This document shows positions 18,084 through 26,007 of a stretch of 60,973 bases of DNA, piece by piece. The stretch's first letter is position 1, and every line of letters starts with the position of its first letter. Where the stretch lies: assembly GCA_002281875.1 (NCBI GenBank), contig NCHN01000018.1:1-60973 (forward strand). Direction: 5' to 3'. The notes beneath the pieces are model-generated. The model had not been told where the DNA came from and did not search any database. It saw only the letters and a program-made list of their open reading frames with translations. A program made the translations under genes and the position numbers. The stretch comes from Sphingobacteriia bacterium 24-36-13. GTDB taxonomy: Bacteria; Bacteroidota; Bacteroidia; Chitinophagales; Chitinophagaceae.

Positions 18084-18803
18084 ATGAAAACAGTATTACA
18101 CAAAGCAAACACGAGAGGTCATAACAGCTTTGGCTGGTTAAACAGCTTTCATAGTTTTAGTTTTGGCCATTACTATAATCCGGAGAGAATGCATTTTGGT
18201 GCTCTAAGGGTTTTGAATGATGATACAGTTGCAGCAGGTATGGGTTTTGGCAAACATCCCCATGATAATATGGAAATTGTATCTATTCCCTTATCTGGTG
18301 ATTTACATCATCAGGACAGTACTGGTAGAAATGAAATTATTCGTCAACATGATGTACAAATCATGAGTGCAGGCAGTGGCATTGCGCATAGTGAAATGAA
18401 CGCCAATAAAGACCAGCAAGTAAAATTTTTGCAAATATGGGTAATGCCTAAAGAATTAAATATCACACCAAGATATGAGCAAAAATCTTTTAAGCCTGCA
18501 GATAGGACCAACCAGATTTTAACGATAGTGGCACCTGACAACAAAGATGCTGTTTGGATTAACCAAGATGCTTGGTTTTCATTGGCCAATTTTGATGCAG
18601 GTAAAATAGCTGAATACAAATTAAAAAATTCAGAGAATGGTGTTTATGTATTTGTAATTGGAGGCGATGCAACCATCAATGGCGTGGCATTGAATGAGCG
18701 AGATGGATTGGGTATTGCAGAAACTGACAAACTTAGTATTGAAGCAAATACCAATACGGAGATTTTATTGATTGAAGTTCCTATGAATATAAATGCCGAT
18801 TAA
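18084..18803 (+). CDS. Pirin-family protein (YhhW/quercetinase-like bicupin)
   Basis: A 239-residue cytoplasmic bicupin. The N-terminal cupin shows the pirin metal ligands: HPHDNMEIVSI gives two His, and GIAHSEMN gives the third His and the Glu. The C-terminal cupin (about 150-230) has lost the ligands. Several pirins of this size are Fe-dependent quercetinases, while others are redox-sensing cofactors; which one applies cannot be told. It is downstream of marR with a possible operator in the gap, and 1 nt before a second pirin, so the two form an operon. Confidence 0.92.
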   Translation: MKTVLHKANTRGHNSFGWLNSFHSFSFGHYYNPERMHFGALRVLNDDTVAAGMGFGKHPHDNMEIVSIPLSGDLHHQDSTGRNEIIRQHDVQIMSAGSGIAHSEMNANKDQQVKFLQIWVMPKELNITPRYEQKSFKPADRTNQILTIVAPDNKDAVWINQDAWFSLANFDAGKIAEYKLKNSENGVYVFVIGGDATINGVALNERDGLGIAETDKLSIEANTNTEILLIEVPMNINAD

Positions 18804-18804
18804 A

Positions 18805-19674
18805 ATGAAAACAAGAACCATCGAAACAATCGCATACGGGCAGCCAATGGATATGGGCGGATTCCCTATTCGTCAGGCGCTGCCTTCCTCTAAAGCAGAT
18901 ATGTTAGACCCCTTTTTATTGTTGCATCATGCCAATATTAAAGTAGCTGAAAATGTAGATGTGAAAAATGCGGGCGTTGGTCCTCATCCGCATCGTGGTT
19001 TTTCTCCTGTTACTTTTATTTTCAAAGGCGGTGTGCATCATCGCGATAGCAGAGGAAATAGTCATATTGTATATGAAGGAGGAACTCAGTGGATGAATGC
19101 GGGTATGGGGGTAATTCACAGTGAAAGACCACCTGAAGATATTCATGCACTAGGTGGAACACAGGAATTGATTCAACTATGGATTAATACACCTGCTGCC
19201 AATAAGATGGATACACCAGCATATATACCTGTTACTAAAGAGGATACGCCTGTAGTGAATGATGAAGATGGATTAACCAATATTCAGGTAGTAGCTGGTG
19301 AGCTGAATGGGGTGAAGGGTTCGATTGTTCCTCAAACACCAATCAATATGTTCACTATTCGTATGAAAAAAGGCGGTACTTACTTTATTCCATTTGAAGC
19401 TTCGCATAATGCATTTATTTATGCATTGGAGGGAACTGTTCTTATTAATGAGAAAGAAGAATTGCCTGCATTTTATATGGCATCTTTTAATAAAGATGGA
19501 GAAGGTGTTCAAATAACTGCAGCAGCAGACAGTATTTTATTGATGGGAACAGGGGAACCTTTAAATGAACCCGTAGTATCTCATGGCCCTTTTGTAATGA
19601 ATAATCAAACCCAATTATTAGAAGCTTTTAGAGATTATCAAATGGGTAAGATGGGAGTTCTGATAGAGGAATAA
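18805..19674 (+). CDS. Pirin-family protein
   Basis: A 289-residue bicupin, larger than its neighbour and closer to classical pirin. The N-terminal cupin carries GPHPHRGFSPVTF (two His), HHRDSRG and GVIHSERP (His and Glu). The C-terminal cupin spans about 180-280. The start at 18805 follows the previous stop codon by 1 nt; an ATG at 18793, which would overlap by 11 nt, is also possible. Two divergent pirins in tandem suggest either different substrates or one enzyme and one sensor. Confidence 0.92.
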   Translation: MKTRTIETIAYGQPMDMGGFPIRQALPSSKADMLDPFLLLHHANIKVAENVDVKNAGVGPHPHRGFSPVTFIFKGGVHHRDSRGNSHIVYEGGTQWMNAGMGVIHSERPPEDIHALGGTQELIQLWINTPAANKMDTPAYIPVTKEDTPVVNDEDGLTNIQVVAGELNGVKGSIVPQTPINMFTIRMKKGGTYFIPFEASHNAFIYALEGTVLINEKEELPAFYMASFNKDGEGVQITAAADSILLMGTGEPLNEPVVSHGPFVMNNQTQLLEAFRDYQMGKMGVLIEE

Positions 19675-19755
19675 ACACCATCAACTTATGAATAACAGTG
19701 TGTTTCAGTAAAAATATTTTCAAAACATTTTTCAACAAATAAAAATTAAAACAAG

Positions 19756-20283
19756 ATGGCAACTTTTAAAATTGACCCAATGCACAGTGAAATCACTTTT
19801 AAAGTGAAACACTTAATGATTACCAACGTAACTGGTAGCTTTCAACAATTTGATGCTACACTAGTAGCAGAAGCAGAAGATTTTAGCGATGCTAAAATTA
19901 ACTTTGAAGCTGCAATTGACAGCATTTCTACCAACAACGAACAAAGAGATACGCACCTTAAAAGTGATGACTTTTTTGCCGCTGCTACTTATCCTACATT
20001 AAGCTTTGTATCTACTTCATTTACCCACAAATCTGGTTCTGAATATGCACTTAAAGGCGATTTAACCATTAAGGGTACTACTAAATCTGTGGAATTAGGA
20101 GTTGATTTTGGAGGAAGAATGACTGACTTTTATGGCCAAGATAAAGCTGGTTTCGAAATCACTGGAAAAATTAATCGCAGTGAATTTGGTTTAACCTGGA
20201 GTGCTGTTACAGAAGCGGGTGGCGTAGTAGTAAGTGATGAAATCAAGTTAAATATGGCTGTTCAAATGGTAAAACAAGCTTAA
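19756..20283 (+). CDS. YceI-family lipocalin-like protein
   Basis: A 175-residue beta-barrel protein starting directly with ATFKIDPMHSEITFKVKHL, the usual YceI opening, but with no signal peptide, so it should be cytoplasmic here, unlike periplasmic E. coli YceI. Family members bind isoprenoid quinones or similar polyisoprenoids in the barrel. Other conserved parts are RDTHLKSDDFF and LTIKGTTKSVEL. Its place after the pirins and before an FMN reductase fits a quinone-related unit. The gap to the second pirin is 81 nt, so a separate promoter is possible. Confidence 0.93.
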   Translation: MATFKIDPMHSEITFKVKHLMITNVTGSFQQFDATLVAEAEDFSDAKINFEAAIDSISTNNEQRDTHLKSDDFFAAATYPTLSFVSTSFTHKSGSEYALKGDLTIKGTTKSVELGVDFGGRMTDFYGQDKAGFEITGKINRSEFGLTWSAVTEAGGVVVSDEIKLNMAVQMVKQA

Positions 20284-20327
20284 TTAGTCTTGTTTGAACC
20301 CAATGGCAGAAAAATCGTTATAAGTAT

Positions 20328-20903
20328 ATGCAGATTGAAATAATAACCGGAAGTCCTAGAAAAGACAGTGTTACGTACAGAGTTGCGTTGCATTTACAAC
20401 AATATTTACGTGAGCATACCGATCATATGGTAGGAATTATAGATGTTAGAGAGTGGAATCTACCTCTTTTGCAAACCGTATTTTCTTCTGTTGAACAAGC
20501 TCCTGATCTTTACAAGCCCTTGGCTAAAAGGATGTTTGCTGCTAATGCCTTTATTTTAGTAACTCCAGAATACAACGGCAGCTATGCTCCCGCCTTACAA
20601 AACTTATTAGACCATTTTCCTAAACAGTCTAGAAAGGCTTTTGGAATAGTAACAGCGTCTGTAGGTGCTATGGGTGGTATGCGTGCTTCTCAGCAAATGT
20701 TATTGTTGGTACCAGGAATTTTTGGAATTGCTTCTCCTCATATGCTGATTATTCCTCATTTAGATAAGAAATTCGACGCTTCAGGCAATTTGATCGATGA
20801 AAGTTTCAAACCTGCTATAGATAATTTTAGTAAAGAATTTTTATGGTTAGCGGGTAATCTTCAGCCAGAATCTGTTGCCGAAAAACGGACTGTATATAAT
20901 TAA
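20328..20903 (+). CDS. NAD(P)H-dependent FMN reductase family protein
   Basis: A 191-residue flavodoxin-like protein. GSPRKDSVTYRVA (about 7-19) is the phosphate-binding loop for FMN, and PEYNGSYAPALQNLLDH (about 84-100) is the flavin-ring signature of the NADPH-dependent FMN/azo/quinone reductase family. Enzymes of this group reduce FMN, quinones, azo dyes or chromate by two electrons. It lies 44 nt after YceI. In MarR-controlled quinone stress units of other bacteria a reductase of this type is commonly present. Confidence 0.9.
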   Translation: MQIEIITGSPRKDSVTYRVALHLQQYLREHTDHMVGIIDVREWNLPLLQTVFSSVEQAPDLYKPLAKRMFAANAFILVTPEYNGSYAPALQNLLDHFPKQSRKAFGIVTASVGAMGGMRASQQMLLLVPGIFGIASPHMLIIPHLDKKFDASGNLIDESFKPAIDNFSKEFLWLAGNLQPESVAEKRTVYN

Positions 20904-20908
20904 TTTTT

Positions 20909-20946
20909 AAAAGGGTGGCGGAGTTGTAACTTCGCCATTCCTTTTT
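20909..20946 (+). terminator. Hairpin with T-run just before the PurF-like gene
   Basis: AAAAGGGTGGCGGAGTT pairs with AACTTCGCCATTCCTTTT (with G-U pairs and one bulge), followed by T-rich sequence to 20946, only 10 nt before the ATG at 20957. It either terminates the FMN reductase transcript or, if transcription starts near the TAATTTTT at 20901-20908, acts as a leader attenuator. Confidence 0.7.
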
Positions 20947-20956
20947 ATATAGCACC

Positions 20957-22804
20957 ATGAGCGATGAAATAAAACACGAATGTGGCCTGGCTTACATTCG
21001 TTTACGCAAGCCCTTCTCTTATTACCTCCAAAAACATGGAACGGTAACTTACGGCTTAAATAAGCTGTACCTTTTAATGGAAAAGCAGCATAACCGTGGC
21101 CAGGATGGCGCAGGATTGGCAATGGTAAAGTTGAATATTGAACCGGGCAATCCTTACTTGCATAGAATGCGCAGTAATGCCCCTCAACCTATTGCCGATT
21201 TATTTTTTAAAATAGGGCAAGAAATACAAGAGTTGGAGAAATATCAACCCGATATTAAGCAACATCCGGGTTTAATGAAAGGGCATCTTCCCTTTTTAGG
21301 TGAGTTATTATTAGGCCATCTTCGTTATGGAACCCAAGGAAAAAACAATGTAGAATTTTGTCATCCCTTTATTAAGAGAGACTTGATGCCAGGTAAAAAT
21401 CTTGCGTTAGCAGGTAATTTTAATCTGGTTAATACCGATGAATTATTTGAGCAAATTGGGGTAAATCCAGGCGACTTCCAAAAGCAGAGTGATTTAGCTG
21501 CCATGATGGAAGTGGTACACCATTATTTGGTAAAAGAAGATGAAGCTAATCCCAATAATGCCAATATTACGAATGTATTAAAAAACGCAACTCCCATTTT
21601 TGATGGTGGATATACGATTGGTGGCTTGTTAGGGAATGGTCATAGTTTTATTATGCGTGATGCACATGGAATTAGACCTGCCTATTATTATATTAATGAT
21701 GAAGTTATTGTTGCTGCAAGTGAAAGAGCGGCCATTAGAACCACTTTCAATGTGGGTGAAAATGAAGTACAAGAATTAATGCCTGGTACAGCTTTAATTG
21801 TGGATGATTTAGGGAACTATCGAATAGAAAAAATATTAGAGCCTAAAGAAAGAAGAGCCTGCTCTTTCGAACGTATTTATTTTTCTAGAGGAAGCGATGA
21901 AAAAATTTATAGAGAAAGAATTGCATTGGGTCATCATTTAAGTGAAACGGTTTTAGAACGCATTGCTTACGATTTAAAAAATACCATTTTCTCTTATATT
22001 CCTAACACTGCTGAAGTTGCTTTTTATGGCTTGGTGAAAGGCATGGAAGAATACCTCAATAAAATTAAAGTTGAACGTATTTTGAGTTGGGGCAATGATT
22101 TCACGCCCGATAAATTAGAAGAAATGGTGAATCGTAAAATTCGCCAAGAAAAAATTGCCATCAAAGACGTTAAGCTAAGAACTTTCATCACTGAAGATGC
22201 CAACAGAAATGAAATGGTACAACATGTGTACGATATCACTTATGGCACTGTTCGGAATAATGAAGATACTTTAGTAGTAATTGATGATAGCATTGTAAGA
22301 GGAACCACTTTAAAAGAAAGTATTATCAGAATGCTTTCAAGATTGAGCCCTAAAAAAATAATTGTTGTTTCTTCTGCTCCTCAAATACGATATCCAGATT
22401 GTTATGGGATTGATATGAGTAAACTAGGAGACTTTATTGCTTTTAGAGCAGCTATTGCTTTATTGAAAGAGCGCAATATGGAAGACGTGCTTGATCAGGT
22501 TCGCGACCAGATTATTGCCCTTGAAAATAGCAATGAATTGCATACAGAGAATGTGGTTCGTCAAATATATAAGCCATTTACTACACTGGAAATTTCAGAT
22601 AAAATTGCACAGTTAATTACCCCTGAAGGTGTAAAAGTACCTGTAGAAGTAATTTATCAAACAATTGAAGACTTACATGAGTGTTGTCCTACGAATACGG
22701 GTGATTGGTATTTCACAGGAAATTACCCTACACCTGGCGGAAATAAAGTGGTGAATAAAGCTTTCTTGAATTACTTAAGTGGTAAAAATGTTAGAGGATA
22801 TTAA
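20957..22804 (+). CDS. Amidophosphoribosyltransferase family protein (long PurF-like form)
   Basis: A 615-residue enzyme of the first step of purine synthesis (glutamine + PRPP to phosphoribosylamine) or a close paralogue. The N-terminal class II glutaminase begins after an 8-residue propeptide: Cys9 in KHECGLAY would become the N-terminal nucleophile. RGQDGAG and LLGHLRYGTQG are glutaminase motifs, and VVIDDSIVRGTT (about 440-452) is the PRPP-binding loop. It is about 100 residues longer than E. coli PurF, with extra C-terminal sequence (HECCPTNTGDWYF). Such long forms occur in Bacteroidota, so whether this is the housekeeping enzyme is open. Its stop codon directly abuts that of the next, convergent gene. 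Confidence 0.85.
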   Translation: MSDEIKHECGLAYIRLRKPFSYYLQKHGTVTYGLNKLYLLMEKQHNRGQDGAGLAMVKLNIEPGNPYLHRMRSNAPQPIADLFFKIGQEIQELEKYQPDIKQHPGLMKGHLPFLGELLLGHLRYGTQGKNNVEFCHPFIKRDLMPGKNLALAGNFNLVNTDELFEQIGVNPGDFQKQSDLAAMMEVVHHYLVKEDEANPNNANITNVLKNATPIFDGGYTIGGLLGNGHSFIMRDAHGIRPAYYYINDEVIVAASERAAIRTTFNVGENEVQELMPGTALIVDDLGNYRIEKILEPKERRACSFERIYFSRGSDEKIYRERIALGHHLSETVLERIAYDLKNTIFSYIPNTAEVAFYGLVKGMEEYLNKIKVERILSWGNDFTPDKLEEMVNRKIRQEKIAIKDVKLRTFITEDANRNEMVQHVYDITYGTVRNNEDTLVVIDDSIVRGTTLKESIIRMLSRLSPKKIIVVSSAPQIRYPDCYGIDMSKLGDFIAFRAAIALLKERNMEDVLDQVRDQIIALENSNELHTENVVRQIYKPFTTLEISDKIAQLITPEGVKVPVEVIYQTIEDLHECCPTNTGDWYFTGNYPTPGGNKVVNKAFLNYLSGKNVRGY

Positions 22805-23545
22805 TTAAGGAAGTATATGATTTTCGTAGGCGAAGCTAACTAAGTGTGTAAGATTTTTTACATTGAATCTTTTGTATAAAGGCTGTATTCTCTTTTCAAT
22901 TGCAGAAGCAGAAACGCCTAAAATATCGGCTATTTCTTTAAAAGAGTATCCCTTAGCAACATATACGATTGCCTCTTTTTCTTTACCAGAAATGGTTAAA
23001 AACTTTTGTACAGCTTTATTAATTACTTTCTCAAATTCTTCCTTGTCTGGACCTTGTACGTCATAGCGCATCACTATACCAAAATGTAGATTTCTGTTTA
23101 CCCTGAATCGGCCAATTATATCGTTTACTAAGCCGTTTTCATCAACAGATAGAATGCCAATTTTTACTTCCATTGGAACCATTGTTCCATTTTTATGAAT
23201 TTTCTTTAGTTCAACAGAAAAGCTATAGTTCTTTATACCCGTTTTTCTGCTTAAAATGAAATCAATTGTTTTAGCATTGATTTCATGGGAAAATGCTGCA
23301 TAGCTAGGATCGGTCTGTTTAATTATGGTTTGAAGGGTAATTTCATCGTCTTTAAATCCCAATGTTTCTTCCCATCCGTCAGCATAAATTAGCTTTTTAT
23401 CTTTGAACGAATAAATATATACGGCTTTATCTGGAAAACGGAGCAAACTTCTTTTATACTGTTTATATGAACTGCTTTCAGGGTTAGTAGGCAAGTCGGT
23501 TACAATAGAAGGATCTATTTCAGACGGCTTATTGGATTTGTTCAT
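22805..23545 (-). CDS. PAS domain LuxR-type transcriptional regulator
   Basis: A 246-residue regulator: N-terminal tail, one PAS fold (about 40-165, with YIYSFKDKKLIYADGWEETLG), and a C-terminal LuxR/GerE helix-turn-helix (about 178-240) with LTISGKEKEAIVYVAKGYSF, KEIADILGVSASAIEKR. There is no receiver domain, so it is controlled by ligand binding to the PAS fold or by interaction, not by phosphorylation. Eighteen nt upstream of its ATG lies an 18-bp palindrome of CTG-N10-CAG form, the lux-box pattern, and behind that a consensus promoter for a small RNA pointing away. It probably controls that promoter and perhaps itself. Confidence 0.88.
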   Translation of the reverse strand: MNKSNKPSEIDPSIVTDLPTNPESSSYKQYKRSLLRFPDKAVYIYSFKDKKLIYADGWEETLGFKDDEITLQTIIKQTDPSYAAFSHEINAKTIDFILSRKTGIKNYSFSVELKKIHKNGTMVPMEVKIGILSVDENGLVNDIIGRFRVNRNLHFGIVMRYDVQGPDKEEFEKVINKAVQKFLTISGKEKEAIVYVAKGYSFKEIADILGVSASAIEKRIQPLYKRFNVKNLTHLVSFAYENHILP

Positions 23546-23562
23546 ACCTCAATATACTAAAA

Positions 23563-23580
23563 ACTGAGTAATTACACAGT
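23563..23580. promoter_or_regulatory. Lux-box-like palindrome (CTG-N10-CAG)
   Basis: ACTGAGTAATTACACAGT is an 18-bp palindrome with one mismatched pair. It contains CTG (23564-23566), 10 nt, CAG (23577-23579), the pattern recognised by many LuxR-type dimers. It lies between the PAS-LuxR start and the -33 element of the divergent small-RNA promoter, with its centre about 42-45 nt before the predicted small-RNA start, where class II activators bind. Confidence 0.6.
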
Positions 23581-23610
23581 TGTTTGGAGAGGGCTATTGC
23601 GCTAAATTTG
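23580..23610 (+). promoter_or_regulatory. Consensus promoter of the candidate small RNA
   Basis: TTG (23580-23582), 20 nt, TAAATTTG (23603-23610) followed by C: a full match to the Bacteroidota consensus. No protein gene lies downstream on this strand before a terminator at 23643-23676. Confidence 0.7.
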
Positions 23611-23613
23611 CAC

Positions 23614-23676
23614 CAATTAGCTATCGGGGGGTAGTTAATTTTAAGGTCACAGTCCGAAAGGTATGTGGCCTTTTTT
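23614..23676 (+). ncRNA. Candidate two-hairpin small RNA of about 63 nt
   Basis: Between a consensus promoter and an intrinsic terminator, with no ORF in between. Hairpin 1: AATTAGCTA (23615-23623) pairs with TAGTTAATT (23632-23640) with one G-U pair; its loop is TCGGGGGG, a run of six exposed G. Hairpin 2: AAGGTCACA (23643-23651) pairs with TGTGGCCTT (23664-23672) with one G-U pair that forms only in plus-strand RNA; an inner CC-GAAA-GG gives a GNRA tetraloop, and T6 (23671-23676) follows. The neighbouring genes are both on the minus strand, so the terminator serves neither. The 3' end overlaps the KAS III stop codon by 2 nt. I do not recognise a known RNA family. A G-rich loop is a plausible seed for pairing with C-rich mRNA sites; that function is inferred. 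Confidence 0.6.
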
Positions 23677-24751
23677 ATACCCTATAACAGATGGCATTAA
23701 TATTCATTCCAGCTCCTACTGAGGCAAACATTACAATATCTCCGGGTTCTAATTCGTGATTGCTGAGTTCCCCTCTTTTTACTAAATCATATAGTGTTGG
23801 AATGGTGGCAACTGAACTATTACCCAATTTATGTATGCTCATTGGCATGATGTCTTTTGGAACATCTTTTATACCATACAATTTAAAGAGTGCTTTAATA
23901 AAACCTTCATCCATTTTTTCATTGGCTTGGTGTAAGAAAAACTTTTTTACTTCAGTTACTTCTACACCACTTTTTTCTAAACAGGCTTTCATTGCAAGCG
24001 GCACATTTTTTATTGCATATTCGTATACTTTTCTGCCCTTCATTTTTATATATCTGACAGCCGGGTCTGCATTGGGTAAATAAGACTTACCCATGGTAAT
24101 ATATTTCAATTCATCATTGCAATGACTTTGCATACTACTAGCAATAATACCCGAGTTGGTTTCATCTCCTTCTGCTGCTTCAATAATAGTAGCACCTGCA
24201 CCATCACTAAATATCATGCTGTCTCTATCATAGTGGTCAATCACTCTGCTAAGTGTTTCAGTTCCTATTACCAAACACCTTTTTGCCAAGCCTGCTTTTA
24301 TAAATGCATCTGCTTGTGTAACGCCCAAAATCCATCCTGGGCAACCAAACAAAACATCGTAGGCAACACAGTTGGGGTTGATAATTCCTAATGCATGTTT
24401 AATATGAGATGCCAATGAAGGAACAGCATCCGATTGAATCGTATTTTTTAAAACATTACCAAAGTTGTGCGCAACTATAATCTGATCAATGCTTTCATGA
24501 TCAATTCCAGCATCTTCTATAGCATGTTTAGCAGCTATGGCACCCATATCGCATGCAGTAAATTCATTACCTGCATATCTACGCTCTTCAATTCCAGTTA
24601 TGTCTTTAAATTTCTCTACAATTTCAGCTGATGCAGTAGTTATTTTAACATGATCTTCTCCATAAAAATCTTGGGCTGCAAAATCTTTGTTGGTTTTAAT
24701 ATGTGGAGGAATATAGCTGCCTGTTCCTGTAATAACTGTTCGTATTGCCAT
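23675..24751 (-). CDS. 3-Oxoacyl-ACP synthase III family protein (FabH-like)
   Basis: A 358-residue thiolase-fold condensing enzyme. The catalytic triad is present: Cys in LFGCPGWILG, His in FLHQANEKM, Asn in KLGNSSVATIP. The start at 24751 (MAIRTVITGTGSYIPP) is preferred because the in-frame ATG at 24778 lies in the -7 box. It opens fatty acid chains from an acyl-CoA and malonyl-ACP. The internal signature and lone setting suggest a paralogue for a special lipid or polyene rather than the housekeeping FabH, which is usually beside plsX; that is an inference. It lies downstream of the guanylyltransferase but behind a terminator. Confidence 0.88.
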   Translation of the reverse strand: MAIRTVITGTGSYIPPHIKTNKDFAAQDFYGEDHVKITTASAEIVEKFKDITGIEERRYAGNEFTACDMGAIAAKHAIEDAGIDHESIDQIIVAHNFGNVLKNTIQSDAVPSLASHIKHALGIINPNCVAYDVLFGCPGWILGVTQADAFIKAGLAKRCLVIGTETLSRVIDHYDRDSMIFSDGAGATIIEAAEGDETNSGIIASSMQSHCNDELKYITMGKSYLPNADPAVRYIKMKGRKVYEYAIKNVPLAMKACLEKSGVEVTEVKKFFLHQANEKMDEGFIKALFKLYGIKDVPKDIMPMSIHKLGNSSVATIPTLYDLVKRGELSNHELEPGDIVMFASVGAGMNINAICYRV

Positions 24752-24775
24752 CGTTCCCTGTTTAAATGTTCTTCT

Positions 24776-24783
24776 CAAATGTA
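24776..24783 (-). promoter_or_regulatory. -7 box of the KAS III gene
   Basis: TACATTTG on the minus strand (24783-24776) matches TAnnTTTG, 24 nt before the ATG at 24751. No clear -33 element. Confidence 0.5.
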
Positions 24784-24792
24784 ATCATAAAT

Positions 24793-24815
24793 AAAAAGGG
24801 ATGGCAAGCCATCCC
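24793..24815 (-). terminator. Intrinsic terminator of the guanylyltransferase gene
   Basis: On the minus strand, GGGATGGC and GCCATCCC form a perfect 8-bp stem with a 2-nt closing loop (24815-24798), followed by TTTTT (24797-24793). Confidence 0.8.
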
Positions 24816-24841
24816 CATTTAATTTTAAAGCTAACAACTGT

Positions 24842-25924
24842 TTATAAGTATTGGTCGCCTTTATTACGTTTTACTTCTGCAACATATTCTTTAATGGCTT
24901 GCTCTTTTTCTTTTTTACAAATCATCAATACATCAGGAGTATCTACTACTATAAAGTCGTCTAATCCTTGCAATAGCAATAGCTTCTCTTTGGGTGCAGA
25001 AACCATACACTTAGTTGCATCAATAACAATTACATTTTCTGATGCAACAGCATTTCCTAAATAATCTTTTTCTAGATTATCATAAGCACTATTCCATGTA
25101 CCTAAATCACTCCAACCAAATGAAGAAGGGATTACATATACATTGTCTGCTTTTTCCATGATAGCAAAGTCTATGGAAACATTGGTACAAAGCGGATAAA
25201 TTCTATTAATAGCATCTTTTTCTGCTGGGGTATTGAAGTTTGCCTTTTCTGCATCGAACAATTCATACATTTCTGGCTGATAAAGTTCAAAGGCCTTCAT
25301 TACATTTTTTACTTGCCAAACAAAAATACCCGCATTCCATAGGAAATCTCCACTGGCCAAGAAGGTCTTTGCTAATTCAAGATTAGGCTTTTCAGTAAAG
25401 GTCTTTACTTTATAAATCCCATCAGCTACCTGCATGGGTTCATGCTGAATATATCCATAGCCTGTGTTTGGATGAGTGGGTTTAATTCCTAAAGTAACCA
25501 ATGACTTAATATGCGATACAAAATCTAAAGCCTGTAAAGTAATCTTTCTGAAATTTTCATTATCCAGAATCATATGATCGCTAGGAGCTACAATTAAAGA
25601 AGCTTCAGGATCTTTTTGTAATAATTTATAGGAGATATATGCAACACAAGGTGCAGTATTTTTTCTACTTGGTTCTGCAAGAATATTGGCAGGGTTTAAT
25701 TCTGGAAGTTGCTCTTGTACAATCGAAACATATTCATCAGATGTTACTATGAAAATATTTTCATTTGGAATAAAAGCTGCATAACGTTCATAGGTCCATC
25801 TAATTAAGGACTTTCCAGTATTTAAAATATCTAAGAACTGCTTTGGATAACTCGCTCTGCTCTGTGGCCAAAAACGGCTTCCAATCCCCCCGGCCATAAT
25901 GGCTACATAATGGTGTTGATTCAT
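24842..25924 (-). CDS. Mannose-1-phosphate guanylyltransferase
   Basis: A 360-residue nucleotidyltransferase making GDP-mannose from GTP and mannose-1-phosphate. The N-terminal signature is GGIGSRFWPQSRASYPKQF, followed by PSDHMI and FTEKPN. The length matches the single-domain form; the C-terminal phosphomannose isomerase domain of ManC/AlgA is absent. GDP-mannose feeds surface polysaccharide, and GDP-fucose or GDP-rhamnose. Its upstream neighbour KdsD serves Kdo synthesis, so both supply envelope sugars and are probably co-transcribed (83-nt gap). Confidence 0.93.
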   Translation of the reverse strand: MNQHHYVAIMAGGIGSRFWPQSRASYPKQFLDILNTGKSLIRWTYERYAAFIPNENIFIVTSDEYVSIVQEQLPELNPANILAEPSRKNTAPCVAYISYKLLQKDPEASLIVAPSDHMILDNENFRKITLQALDFVSHIKSLVTLGIKPTHPNTGYGYIQHEPMQVADGIYKVKTFTEKPNLELAKTFLASGDFLWNAGIFVWQVKNVMKAFELYQPEMYELFDAEKANFNTPAEKDAINRIYPLCTNVSIDFAIMEKADNVYVIPSSFGWSDLGTWNSAYDNLEKDYLGNAVASENVIVIDATKCMVSAPKEKLLLLQGLDDFIVVDTPDVLMICKKEKEQAIKEYVAEVKRNKGDQYL

Positions 25925-26007
25925 TTGAATGTCTTTAAAATCTAGATGAAAATTAATACGCTGTTACAAGCATAGAAAACGTAGTCAAGGTAAACTTATT
26001 GCTTATT

